Source of the DNA: an uncultured Gemmatimonadota bacterium
GTDB lineage: Bacteria > Gemmatimonadota > Gemmatimonadetes > Longimicrobiales > Gaopeijiaceae
NCBI GenBank assembly: GCA_938030915.1
Contig: CALHIO010000182.1
Coordinates: forward strand, 1-11,455
Reading direction: 5' to 3'
Length of the DNA: 11,455 nt
Part shown: positions 1-6,613 of the stretch, piece by piece
Layout: each line of letters starts with the position of its first letter
Numbering within the stretch: the first letter of the stretch is position 1
Notes under the pieces: generated by a model
Database searches by the model: none
Told to the model about the DNA's origin: nothing
What the model saw: only the letters and a program-made list of their open reading frames with translations
Program-made: the position numbers and the translations under genes

Positions 1-289
1 GGACCTGCGCGCGGTGGCCGAGATGCTCGGACACAAGCGTTTTTCGTTCGGGAGCCCGCAGCGTCTGATGCATTATCTCGGCGTGATTCCGGGCTCTGTG
101 ACCCCGTTCGGCGTCTTTAATGACCACGGGGGTCATGTGCGTGTTGCATTGGATGAGGGACTTCGGGCGTTCGATGTCTGGAACTTCCACCCGCTGGTCA
201 ACTCGATGACCACGACCATTTCGGCCGGGGACATGCTTCGTTTCTTCGACGCGGTCCGGCACCCGCCGACGTGGGTGTCGCTGGGCTGA
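1..289 (+). CDS. Prolyl-tRNA editing deacylase, YbaK/ProX type (3' part, truncated by window edge)
   Basis: The reading frame is open from the window edge (codons from base 2: D-L-R-A-V-A-E-M) to TGA at 287-289, giving about 95 C-terminal residues. YbaK/ProX proteins hydrolyse mischarged aminoacyl-tRNA(Pro) in trans, as free-standing proofreading partners of prolyl-tRNA synthetase in the cytoplasm. Visible family hallmarks are SFGSPQRLMHYLGVIPGSVTPF, a conserved loop ending in PGSVTPF, then a VALDEGL strand and NFHPLVNSMTTTIS near the C-terminus. These match the ProX/PrdX (ProXp-ala-like) subgroup better than YbaK itself, as recalled from family knowledge. A GTG at 14 and an ATG at 23 lie inside conserved domain sequence, so neither is the true start, which is off-window. 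The gene converges on the amidase with a single base between the stop codons. Confidence 0.85.
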   Translation, partial: DLRAVAEMLGHKRFSFGSPQRLMHYLGVIPGSVTPFGVFNDHGGHVRVALDEGLRAFDVWNFHPLVNSMTTTISAGDMLRFFDAVRHPPTWVSLG

Positions 290-290
290 C

Positions 291-1793
291 TCAGAGCTCC
301 CGTGCCATCGGGGGCAGTCGGTCGAACCACGGTCGAGCCCGCTCGAGTTGGCCGGCCAGACGAAAGAGCGTGTCCTCGCGAGCGAAGTGCCCGACGAAAT
401 GCACGCCAACGGGGAGACCTTGGTCGTTCCAGTGGAGGGGGACTGACATCGCCGGATGCCCGGTGATGTTGTAGACCGGCGTCCACGGAATGAAGTCGAG
501 CGCGGACTTGGCGGCCTGGTCGATCAGCCCCGCCGCTTTTACGAGCCTCCCGGAACCGAACATCCCGACGAGCTTCAGCTGCGCGCGCTCCGAGGCACTT
601 GGGCCGACCGTCCCCAGCGGGGGTGGGGGGACCGACACCGTAGGCGTCAGAACGATGTCGTACCGCTCGAAGAAGTCACCGACGTCGCGCGCCATGATCT
701 CCATCCGCCGCAGTGAGGCCGCGAAATCGTTAGCGGATAACGCCCTGGAGATCAGCCCGAGGGCCCACGTGGCGGGTTCCAGCTCGTGGCGGCGTGGCCG
801 GCGCCCCACGGCGGCGGCTGCTTCATCGATGTCCGCGCCCAACTCTCCAGCGACAACCGTCAGGAAATTACGGGCGAACGCGTCCCCGTCGATTGGGGCA
901 TGGTCCTCCACGACCTCGTGCCCGAGAGAGGTCAGGAGCTCGGCTGCGTCCGCTACGGCGTCAATGCAGTCCTGATGGACCTCCGTATCCACGCACGGAA
1001 TCGTCGTGAAGGCGATACGAAGGGGCTCGGGGTCGCGGTCGACCTCCGAGAGCCAGGGACGTTCCGGGGACGGGATTTCGAATGCGACGCCGGGATCGGG
1101 CCCGTGCGTCGCGTCGAGCATCGCAGCGCTGTCCCGCACGCTTCGGGTCAGCACGTGCTCCACCGATGCCCCCCGCCAGAATTGCCCACGACGAGGGCCG
1201 GTAGGCGTTCGCCCACGACTGGGTTTCAGTCCGAAAAGCCCGCAGCACGACGCCGGGATACGGATCGAGCCACCGCCATCACCTCCACCCCCCATCGGAA
1301 CGATACCCGCGGCGATCGCGGCACCCGTGCCGCCACTCGAGCCACCGGGGCTTCGCTCCGGATTCCACGGGTTCAGTGCGGGCCCCCACAACTCGGGTTC
1401 CGTGATCGGCTGTAGCCCCCACTCAGGTGTATTCGTTTTGCCGAAGACAGACACGCCCGTGGCTTTTACACGCCGGACGAGCTCGGAATCCCAGGTGACG
1501 ACGTGGTCGCGCAGGAATCGGCTTCCTGCGGAGGTCGGGTGACCGGCGTACATGGACGCGAGATCCTTGGCGAGAAACGGGACTCCGGAGAATGGACCAT
1601 CTGCGGGGTTCGCCGCCGTCGTTCGTGCGTCCTCTTCCATACGGTGGACGACCGCGTTGATGCGGGGGTTCAGACTGTCCAGTCGGGCCAGAGCCACTTC
1701 GAGCAGTTCGAGGGCGGAGACGTCACCGTTGCGGACCGTCTCAGCGAGTCCGAGGGCGTCGCGAGCCAGGTACTCCTCGTGGGTCATGCTCAA
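291..1793 (-). CDS. Amidase-signature family hydrolase, NylA-like (6-aminohexanoate cyclic dimer hydrolase subgroup)
   Basis: Five hundred residues, the usual length for amidase-signature enzymes, which hydrolyse carboxamides through a Ser-cisSer-Lys triad. The triad is visible: Lys76 in VPFLAKDLA, cis-Ser152 in SPGGSSGG, and nucleophile Ser176 in GGGDGGGSIRIPAS. The Ser-Ser spacing of 24 equals that of FAAH and NylA. The run GGSIRIPASCCGLFGLKPSRGR resembles 6-aminohexanoate cyclic dimer hydrolases, but the real substrate cannot be read from sequence; other amides are equally possible, and most proteins annotated this way are uncharacterised. There is no signal peptide, so it should be cytoplasmic. 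I chose the TTG at 1793 because AGGAGG (complement of 1800-1805) lies 6 nt upstream; the ATG at 1787 is 12 nt from it and would remove only two residues. It is transcribed away from the universal stress protein across 228 bp and converges with the tRNA deacylase. Confidence 0.9.
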   Translation of the reverse strand: MSMTHEEYLARDALGLAETVRNGDVSALELLEVALARLDSLNPRINAVVHRMEEDARTTAANPADGPFSGVPFLAKDLASMYAGHPTSAGSRFLRDHVVTWDSELVRRVKATGVSVFGKTNTPEWGLQPITEPELWGPALNPWNPERSPGGSSGGTGAAIAAGIVPMGGGGDGGGSIRIPASCCGLFGLKPSRGRTPTGPRRGQFWRGASVEHVLTRSVRDSAAMLDATHGPDPGVAFEIPSPERPWLSEVDRDPEPLRIAFTTIPCVDTEVHQDCIDAVADAAELLTSLGHEVVEDHAPIDGDAFARNFLTVVAGELGADIDEAAAAVGRRPRRHELEPATWALGLISRALSANDFAASLRRMEIMARDVGDFFERYDIVLTPTVSVPPPPLGTVGPSASERAQLKLVGMFGSGRLVKAAGLIDQAAKSALDFIPWTPVYNITGHPAMSVPLHWNDQGLPVGVHFVGHFAREDTLFRLAGQLERARPWFDRLPPMAREL

Positions 1794-1799
1794 GGACGT

Positions 1800-1805
1800 C
1801 CTCCT
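1800..1805 (-). promoter_or_regulatory. Ribosome binding site deciding a TTG start (amidase)
   Basis: The minus strand reads AGGAGG here, a consensus Shine-Dalgarno core, 6 nt before TTG (1793-1791) and 12 nt before ATG (1787-1785). The spacing favours the TTG as initiator. This is inferred from spacing alone. Confidence 0.65.
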
Positions 1806-2021
1806 GCAGTGCGTTCAAGATCGAGCAACATCGGATGGGAACCGGCGTGGGTCCGGCGGGCTGCGAAGATAGGACGCTGGGTCCGACTCGCCTACGACAT
1901 CCAATGCCGCAGCGACGACGAGTCGCTCGGTGAAACGATATCCCACACGGGACCCGGGTCAGCATCTGGCATTTCTCCTGGATACCGTTGGGTACTTGTA
2001 GACACCACGATAGCTTGGCAC
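1806..2021. promoter_or_regulatory. Divergent intergenic region between amidase and universal stress protein
   Basis: These 216 bases separate the two divergent genes and must hold promoters for both, but no clear -35/-10 pair stands out. For the plus strand, TTGGGT at 1988-1993 and TAGCTT at 2011-2016 are 17 bp apart but each matches only three consensus positions. A bulged stem lies at 1907-1930 and a perfect 10-bp palindrome GACCCGGGTC at 1951-1960. A plus-strand reading frame remains open from 1503 through this region into the stress protein, but its upstream part lies antisense to the amidase and looks non-coding. Confidence 0.5.
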
Positions 2022-2879
2022 ATGAGCGTGATCTTCGATTCCGGGCTGCGACCCCCCGACTTCGTCCTGCACCCGACCGATCTTTCCGAGGCGTCGGAGC
2101 GGGCCTTCCACCACGCGCTCGCCATCGCTATCCGGTCGGGGGCGCAGTTCACGCTTCTTCACGCAATGGGACGCCGAGCGACGGACAACTGGCCTGAATT
2201 TCCGTCCGTGCGCTCGAAGCTGGCGCAATGGAAGGCCGCCGGGACGCTCGACGGGCTTTCCAAGCGCACACGGCAGGCGAGTGTCAGCAAGATCGAGGTC
2301 GACATTCGCGATCCCGTTGCGGCGTCTCTGCAATACATCGAGCGGAATGCCGTGGACATGATCGTTCTCGGAACGACCGGGCGACGAGGCCTGGCTCGTC
2401 TCGTCCGCGCCCCCAGAGCGGAGCTGCTCGCGCGCCGGTCCCGGCTGCTGACCTTGTTCGTGCCCGACGGTGGGAGCGTCTTCGTGAATGGGGTTACCGG
2501 AGAGGTGACCCTCAAGCGGATTCTGATCCCGGTGGATTCGGCGACGGACCCGCGGCCCGCCATGCTCCAGGCCGTCAATGCCGCGACGCTTCTGGACGAC
2601 GCCGACCTCGAGATCACCCTCCTTCACATCGGGGAGGGCAACGAAGTGGAGGCGACGGATCTGCCGGATCTGCCGTTCTGCCGTTGGAACGCGATGCAGC
2701 GCAGTGGAGATACGGTGCCACGGATCCTGGAGACTGCGGAGGATCTCGACGTGGACGCGATCTACATGACCACGACGTGGAGCAAGACCGGCTTCGGCCG
2801 AGTGGAGGGGGGAGTCACGGAGGGTGTTCTCGCCGGAACTCCCTGTCCGGTCATGACCGTTCCTGTCGACCGCACCTGA
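2022..2879 (+). CDS. Tandem universal stress protein (two UspA domains)
   Basis: A 285-residue protein with two UspA-like domains, about residues 12-148 and 164-282. UspA proteins are cytoplasmic alpha/beta sandwich proteins, often nucleotide-binding, linked to stress and dormancy; the exact role here is unknown. Domain 1 opens with FVLHPTDLSEASERAFHHAL and reaches VDMIVLGTTGRRGLARL (residues 111-127). Domain 2 opens with LKRILIPVDSATDPRPAM. The ATP motif G-2x-G-9x-G(S/T) keeps only its first half in domain 1 (GTTG, residues 117-120); the following GS is replaced around PRAELLAR. Domain 2 has TTTWSKTGFGRVEGGVTEGV instead. ATP binding is therefore doubtful. The ATG at 2022 is the only sensible start: upstream codons in frame have no homology-like content and no ATG/GTG close by. 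There is no Shine-Dalgarno before it, so a leaderless message is possible. It is followed after 20 nt by the glycine-zipper gene, probably in one operon. Confidence 0.87.
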   Translation: MSVIFDSGLRPPDFVLHPTDLSEASERAFHHALAIAIRSGAQFTLLHAMGRRATDNWPEFPSVRSKLAQWKAAGTLDGLSKRTRQASVSKIEVDIRDPVAASLQYIERNAVDMIVLGTTGRRGLARLVRAPRAELLARRSRLLTLFVPDGGSVFVNGVTGEVTLKRILIPVDSATDPRPAMLQAVNAATLLDDADLEITLLHIGEGNEVEATDLPDLPFCRWNAMQRSGDTVPRILETAEDLDVDAIYMTTTWSKTGFGRVEGGVTEGVLAGTPCPVMTVPVDRT

Positions 2880-2899
2880 CGCTGCAACTTCCGGGCGTG

Positions 2900-3628
2900 A
2901 TGAGGGGTTCGTGTCAGGGCACCCGCTTTGATGCGATCCGAAATTCCCTGAGACATCACGTTTTGGTCGCTCCAGCCTTCTTCACTCTCGATCATATCCG
3001 GCTCGCCCGGATCGTGTCGCTTTGCCTCGTGTGCGGGCTCTTCGGACCTCAGGCGGTTGACGCGCAAGCGTTCCGGGGCAGCACGGCGAGCACACTCGGC
3101 GGCGTCGCGTTGGGAGCGTATTCGGGATCCGTCCTCGGGCTGGTCGGCAGTGTTCTGCCGTGCAATCGCACTCTGTATGGTCCGAAGTGCGCGGCGACAG
3201 GCGCAAGCGTGGGTGGTGCGCTCGGTGTAGCCATGGGTGGCTTGATCGGTGCGCAGAACCAGGACGAGACGATCGTTCGTCTCGAGGGAGCTGGCGTAGG
3301 CGCTCTGATCGGCTCGGGGGTCGGCATCATCCTGCGTCAGGCCGTGCGGCAGTACGACTGGGAAGATGCCGCAACGCTCGGCGTGATCGGTGGTGCATTC
3401 GGTGCATCCCCGGTCGGGAGTGGTGTCGGCCTCGGGGCCGGAGCGGTCGTAGGTAGCATCGTGTGGCTGACGTTTCCCCGAGCGGGACTGCAGGACTTCA
3501 TCCTGTTCAGCCTGGCCGGTGCGGCACTCGGCGGTATGGTCGATTGGGCGGATGGGGCCTCGGATGCCAAGCGCGAGGGGAGCGGTACCAGCGTTCCTCT
3601 CTCGTTCTCGCTGCCTGTGGGGTGGTGA
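2900..3628 (+). CDS. Secreted glycine-zipper protein, function unknown
   Basis: A 242-residue protein if started at ATG 2900. I do not recognise a specific family. A Sec signal appears as R-L-A-R (34-37), a hydrophobic stretch 38-50 and V-D-A then Q-A, with likely cleavage after Ala55. That leaves an unusually long N-region, so the start may lie further in, for example TTG at 2963 (signal of 34 residues); no candidate has a good ribosome site. The mature part is dominated by G-x-x-x-G glycine-zipper runs, near residues 67-83, 101-117, 130-142, 161-185 and 207-212, typical of packed membrane-inserted helices in envelope proteins. Two cysteines nine residues apart (C88, C97) could form a small disulfide loop between the first two hydrophobic units. 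The end, LSFSLPVGW, is a strand-like tail. Its TGA overlaps the next ATG (TGATG), suggesting translational coupling to the EEP lipoprotein and perhaps a joint envelope role. Confidence 0.72.
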   Translation: MRGSCQGTRFDAIRNSLRHHVLVAPAFFTLDHIRLARIVSLCLVCGLFGPQAVDAQAFRGSTASTLGGVALGAYSGSVLGLVGSVLPCNRTLYGPKCAATGASVGGALGVAMGGLIGAQNQDETIVRLEGAGVGALIGSGVGIILRQAVRQYDWEDAATLGVIGGAFGASPVGSGVGLGAGAVVGSIVWLTFPRAGLQDFILFSLAGAALGGMVDWADGASDAKREGSGTSVPLSFSLPVGW

Positions 3629-4761
3629 TGCGCACTCCGCTGGCGACCGCAGCTCTGTTCGGTGTCGTGCTCGTCGGTACCGCATGCACGATCTCACCCG
3701 CCATGGAGCGTGCGCGGCCCCCGGCCGGATCGTTCTGCCCGGAGCAACGTTTGCGCCGAGACCAGGTGTCGCCTGCGGACACCGCCGGGCTTCGGTGGTA
3801 CCGGGCCGAAGAGGACCGAGACGTCCGACTGGATGCCGCGTGGTGCGCCGTGGTCGGTCCCCCGGTCGTACGGGCGCGCCCGGCCGGACACTTCCCGGCA
3901 TGGGAAGCCGGCACCGACCTGGAGGTCGTAGCGTGGAATACGGCTGTCGGAGCCGGAGACCTCTTCGCCTTTCTCGACAGGGAACTCGGACTCGACTGTT
4001 CGGTGGCTCAGCCCCGACTTCGGGACGGTGCCCGCCCGTTCGTGATGCTGCTCCAGGAGGTGTGGCGAAAGTCGGACGATCTGCCCCGAGTCGAGGGTGG
4101 AGACAGCATTCCGTGGACCCTCGGTCCCGACTTGCCGGACGACGCGCTCGACTTCGTGGCGACGGCCGAGCGCTGTGGTCTGGCATATCTGTATGTGCCG
4201 TCGTCACGCAACGGGCCGGACGACGATCGTCGTCCCGGCGAGGACCGAGGAAACGCGATCTTGACGACGCTTCCGTTCAACGCTCCGATCGCCTTCGACC
4301 TGCCTCACGAAGGCGGGCGGAAAGTCGCGGTCGCCATCACGTCGAACGCCCCGGACGGTGAGCGGGTGCGCTTCGTGTCCACGCACCTCGACGTCGCGTC
4401 GACGCTGTTACGAAGCCTGATCACAGGGAACCAGACGCGTGCCCGGCAGGCGCTCGGGCTGATCGACGGGATCGCTGAAGCGGAAGCCGACGGGCCGCTC
4501 ACTCAGGTGGTGGTCGTCGGCGGCGACTTCAACACGTGGGCGGGGAACGAGTCGTCCCTCCAGTTCCTGCGTCAGGCCTTCCCCGAGTCACCCCGCTGGG
4601 ACGATCTCGGTACAAGAGGGTCTTTCCCGGCGGACCATATCTTCTTCCGCCGACGTGCGTACCGGCACTTCGAACTGGATGGGTACGAGCGGATCGAGGA
4701 CACGTACGGCTCCGATCACAACGCTCGTCGGGTCACGCTGGTGGACCGCTCCTCACGGTAG
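3628..4761 (+). CDS. Lipoprotein with endonuclease/exonuclease/phosphatase (EEP) domain
   Basis: A 377-residue protein. The N-terminus (basic Arg2, hydrophobic 8-17, Gly-Thr-Ala-Cys20) looks like a lipoprotein signal, though the lipobox lacks the usual Leu at -3. The EEP domain spans about 98-373 with metal and catalytic residues in the expected order: Asn104 (VAWNT), Glu144 (LLQEVW), His253 (STHLDVAS), Asp300 and Asn302 (GGDFNTW), Asp336-His337 (ADHIF), and Asp363-His364 (GSDHN). EEP enzymes are Mg2+-dependent phosphodiesterases or phosphatases acting on DNA, RNA, phosphoinositides, sphingomyelin or nucleotides; the substrate here is not readable. The location would be the outer face of a membrane. 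Residues 21-95 are a linker rich in Pro, Arg and Asp without a recognised domain. Start ATG overlaps the preceding TGA by one base; upstream GTG codons at 3622 and 3625 are less likely. The 3' end overlaps the convergent methyltransferase by 9 nt. A second EEP gene lies at 10548. Confidence 0.88.
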   Translation: MRTPLATAALFGVVLVGTACTISPAMERARPPAGSFCPEQRLRRDQVSPADTAGLRWYRAEEDRDVRLDAAWCAVVGPPVVRARPAGHFPAWEAGTDLEVVAWNTAVGAGDLFAFLDRELGLDCSVAQPRLRDGARPFVMLLQEVWRKSDDLPRVEGGDSIPWTLGPDLPDDALDFVATAERCGLAYLYVPSSRNGPDDDRRPGEDRGNAILTTLPFNAPIAFDLPHEGGRKVAVAITSNAPDGERVRFVSTHLDVASTLLRSLITGNQTRARQALGLIDGIAEAEADGPLTQVVVVGGDFNTWAGNESSLQFLRQAFPESPRWDDLGTRGSFPADHIFFRRRAYRHFELDGYERIEDTYGSDHNARRVTLVDRSSR

Positions 4762-5586
4762 ACGCGCGATCGCGTACACGACCGGCCACGAGATGAGTGA
4801 TCCGCCGGCCGCCACGACTTCGTCGCGAAGTCGATCCCCGATCCCCTTCGCCGATGCCTCGTCGAAGGTGTCGATCCCGGCCCGAGCGGCTTCGCCGAGC
4901 ATGCTCAGGACACTTTGCTCGACATACCCGTAGTACCTGCTGTCCGCGCCTCCTTCGGCGTGGGCTTCGAGGCGACACGTCGGCTCGGGAAGTCCTGCCG
5001 CCCGGAACGTCGCGCGAAGCCTGCCGCCAGCTTCGAGGTCTGCACCGGCTGCTCGGACGACGCGGGCCTTGAAGTCCACGATCGTCTCGTAGAGCGGGGA
5101 ATGCGGAGTCGAGTGCCCTCCGGTACGGAGGAGCTCCATGTGGGATTCGATCATCACGATCACGCCACCCGGGCGCACGTGTCGCGCGGCAGCGCGTAGT
5201 GCGCGACCCGGGTCCTGCTGGTGCATCAGGACGAACCTGCCTATGAGCGCGTGGAACGAGGATGCCGTTCGGAAGTCGTCGATCTCGTGTTGTTCGAAGA
5301 GGACATGCTCGAGCCCTGCGGCCGCAGCCTTGGCCCGTGCATCCCGAATCGCCGCCGCTCCACGATCGATGCCGAGCACGGATCCCGTCGGTCCTACCAG
5401 CCGGCCTGCCGTGATCGACACGTCGCCGCTACCGGAACCGATATCGAGTACCTGCATGCCTTCGCCAATACCTGCATCACGCAACGCCCGGGTCGTCACA
5501 TCCCGGTACAACTCACCCTGCAGGTCGAGGCGTCGTAGCTCGCGGTCGGTATGATCCAGCAGGTAATGCGGCGTATCCTCGCTCAC
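4753..5586 (-). CDS. Class I SAM-dependent methyltransferase
   Basis: A 277-residue cytoplasmic protein. SAM-binding motif I is V46-L-D-I-G-S-G-S-G54, followed by the acidic residue ending strand 2 (Asp74 in GSVLGIDRGA) that would bind the SAM ribose, then FEQHEIDDF and the post-motif RHVRPGGVIVMIES. The N-terminal segment YLLDHTDRELRRLDLQGELY resembles small-molecule methyltransferases of the UbiE/Methyltransf_11/25 type, a family-level impression; the acceptor is unknown. The GTG start at 5586 overlaps the TGA of the MarR-GNAT gene (GTGA) and has GGGAG (complement of 5595-5599) 8 nt upstream, so the two genes are almost surely co-translated. The frame is open for a further 57 codons upstream, but that stretch lies inside the neighbour and reads as low-quality Arg/Gly-rich sequence, so I left it out. 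The stop lies inside the last codons of the convergent EEP gene. Confidence 0.9.
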   Translation of the reverse strand: MSEDTPHYLLDHTDRELRRLDLQGELYRDVTTRALRDAGIGEGMQVLDIGSGSGDVSITAGRLVGPTGSVLGIDRGAAAIRDARAKAAAAGLEHVLFEQHEIDDFRTASSFHALIGRFVLMHQQDPGRALRAAARHVRPGGVIVMIESHMELLRTGGHSTPHSPLYETIVDFKARVVRAAGADLEAGGRLRATFRAAGLPEPTCRLEAHAEGGADSRYYGYVEQSVLSMLGEAARAGIDTFDEASAKGIGDRLRDEVVAAGGSLISWPVVYAIARLP

Positions 5587-6509
5587 AGCGTAAGCTCCCA
5601 GGTCTGAGCCATGTGATCCTTCCCCCAGGCACGGCCCGGCTCTTCGGACGTCATCCGGAACCCCTCTGCCTCGTACAGTCGACGGGCCGAGTCGAGTCCC
5701 GCAACGGTGAAGAGAATCAGGCAGCGGTACCCGAAGTGTCGAGCCTGTCCCACGCATTCCGAGACGAGACGGGCGCCGATCCCGAGGCCGCGAGCCCGGG
5801 GCTCAACGAAGAGGAGTCGCAGCTGGCCGACCCGCTTCGAGCGTCGGACGAGCGCAACCGCTCCCGAGCGACGACCGTCCACCTCGGCGACCCAACTCCG
5901 CTCGCACGACGGATCGTACCGGTCGAGGAAGCGCGCGCAGATCCCGGCGACCATGGCCTCGAAGCTGTCGTCCCAGCCGTGCGAGGCATAATAGAGCTCG
6001 GCGTGTCGTTGAACGATCCAGCCCATGTCTCCAGGTCTGTGTCCCCGGTATCGGATGCGGGGCGTCGCATCTCCGTGTTCGAGGATACGCTCGATGGTTG
6101 TCATCGACTCGATCAGTTCGCCGTGGTCCGCCGGATCCACGTGGCCGAGAAACTCGGCAACACGGGTTCGCGAAGCCGCGTGCAGTTCATCCAGCGCGTC
6201 CATGCCGCGCGGGGACAGCCGTACGATCATTTTGCGACGATCCGTCGCGGAGCGGACGGTCTCCGTGATTCCCGCTCGCTCGAGACGACGTAGCAGGCGG
6301 CTTACATATCCAGGGTCCAGATCGAGAGCCGACGCGACCGCGGAGCCCGTCGTGCCCTCGGGGCTCGCCTGTGCGAGTTCGTCGATGGTGCGCACCTCAC
6401 TCAACGACCACGAACCGCCCAAGAGGCCCCCGGACAGCAGGCCGAGGTGTTTTGTGTACGCGCGGCTGAACCGGCGAACCGCCTCGAGCCGATCAGGGTC
6501 AGTGGCCAT
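5583..6509 (-). CDS. MarR-family regulator fused to GNAT acetyltransferase
   Basis: A 308-residue two-domain protein. Residues 1-145 form a MarR winged helix-turn-helix: the DNA-binding helices cover about 52-80 (TTGSAVASALDLDPGYVSRLLRRLERAG) and the wing carries the signature T-D-R-R-K (89-93) with basic residues. Residues about 151-308 are a GNAT fold with the acetyl-CoA pyrophosphate loop R238-A-R-G-L-G-I-G-A and the usual C-terminal R-R-L-Y-E-A-E-G-F. MarR-GNAT fusions are a known architecture; the substrate is generally not established. It probably senses a small molecule or acyl-CoA state and binds its own promoter. Start ATG at 6509 has no Shine-Dalgarno, only about 13 nt downstream of an AT-rich core that could be its -10, so initiation may be nearly leaderless. 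The adjacent palindrome at 6523-6538 is a candidate self-operator. It is first in an operon with the methyltransferase and divergent from the DDAH-like gene. Confidence 0.93.
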   Translation of the reverse strand: MATDPDRLEAVRRFSRAYTKHLGLLSGGLLGGSWSLSEVRTIDELAQASPEGTTGSAVASALDLDPGYVSRLLRRLERAGITETVRSATDRRKMIVRLSPRGMDALDELHAASRTRVAEFLGHVDPADHGELIESMTTIERILEHGDATPRIRYRGHRPGDMGWIVQRHAELYYASHGWDDSFEAMVAGICARFLDRYDPSCERSWVAEVDGRRSGAVALVRRSKRVGQLRLLFVEPRARGLGIGARLVSECVGQARHFGYRCLILFTVAGLDSARRLYEAEGFRMTSEEPGRAWGKDHMAQTWELTL

Positions 6510-6522
6510 ACAGTGTCGATAT

Positions 6523-6538
6523 GCAAAGATATAATTGC
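6523..6538. promoter_or_regulatory. Candidate MarR-type operator palindrome over the divergent promoter
   Basis: The 16-bp site has the form GCAA-nn-ATAT-nn-TTGC, with 12 of 16 positions symmetric. Size and AT-rich core fit MarR-family operators in general. It lies 13 bp before the MarR-GNAT start and overlaps the plus-strand TATAAT. A half site GCAA recurs at 6544-6547, so TTGC-n5-GCAA also occurs at 6535-6547. Binding is inferred, not shown. Confidence 0.45.
6530..6535 (+). promoter_or_regulatory. TATAAT -10 box for the DDAH-like gene
   Basis: A perfect TATAAT in a very AT-rich patch within GC-rich DNA. The position 17 bp upstream (6507-6512, CATACA) matches only half of a -35 consensus, so an activator or an unusual sigma factor may be involved. 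Transcription from here would begin near 6542, giving a leader of about 70 nt before ATG 6614 and excluding the upstream ATG at 6521 as a start. Confidence 0.5.
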
Positions 6539-6560
6539 TGTTGGCAAGGATATTCCTGGC

Positions 6561-6569
6561 AGGAGGTGA
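6561..6569 (+). promoter_or_regulatory. Orphan consensus Shine-Dalgarno in the leader of the DDAH-like gene
   Basis: AGGAGGTGA is a full match to the anti-16S core, yet no ATG, GTG or TTG follows within 5-12 nt. The GTG inside it (6566-6568) is in frame with the downstream gene but overlaps the motif itself. GTGs at 6583 and 6585 run at once into stops. It may be a ribosome standby site, mark a lost start codon, or be chance. Confidence 0.4.
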
Positions 6570-6613
6570 GGGCTACCCTTCAGTGTGACGTAGACAGGCG
6601 CCTCTCGGAGGTC

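Noticed and set aside
1951..1960. Perfect 10-bp palindrome GACCCGGGTC as an operator
   Set aside because: Ten-base palindromes are expected about ten times in a window of this size, so by itself it carries no weight.
1503..2021. N-terminal extension of the universal stress protein frame
   Set aside because: The frame is open for 173 codons before ATG 2022, but 1503-1793 is antisense to the well-supported amidase and the translated extension lacks family features. In GC-rich DNA such open shadows are common.
2762..4207. A 481-codon minus-strand open frame opposite the glycine-zipper and EEP genes
   Set aside because: Its translation is Arg/Pro/Thr-rich low-complexity sequence, and the plus strand has motif-bearing proteins in the same place. 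It is a mirror artefact.
5587..5757. 57-codon N-terminal extension of the methyltransferase
   Set aside because: It is wholly inside the GNAT coding end and reads as Arg/Gly-rich shadow sequence; the GTGA overlap with GGGAG gives a much better start.
6521..6613. Upstream ATG at 6521 as the start of the DDAH-like gene
   Set aside because: It lies before the TATAAT box, has no ribosome site, and the encoded Cys/Trp-rich extension does not fit the family.
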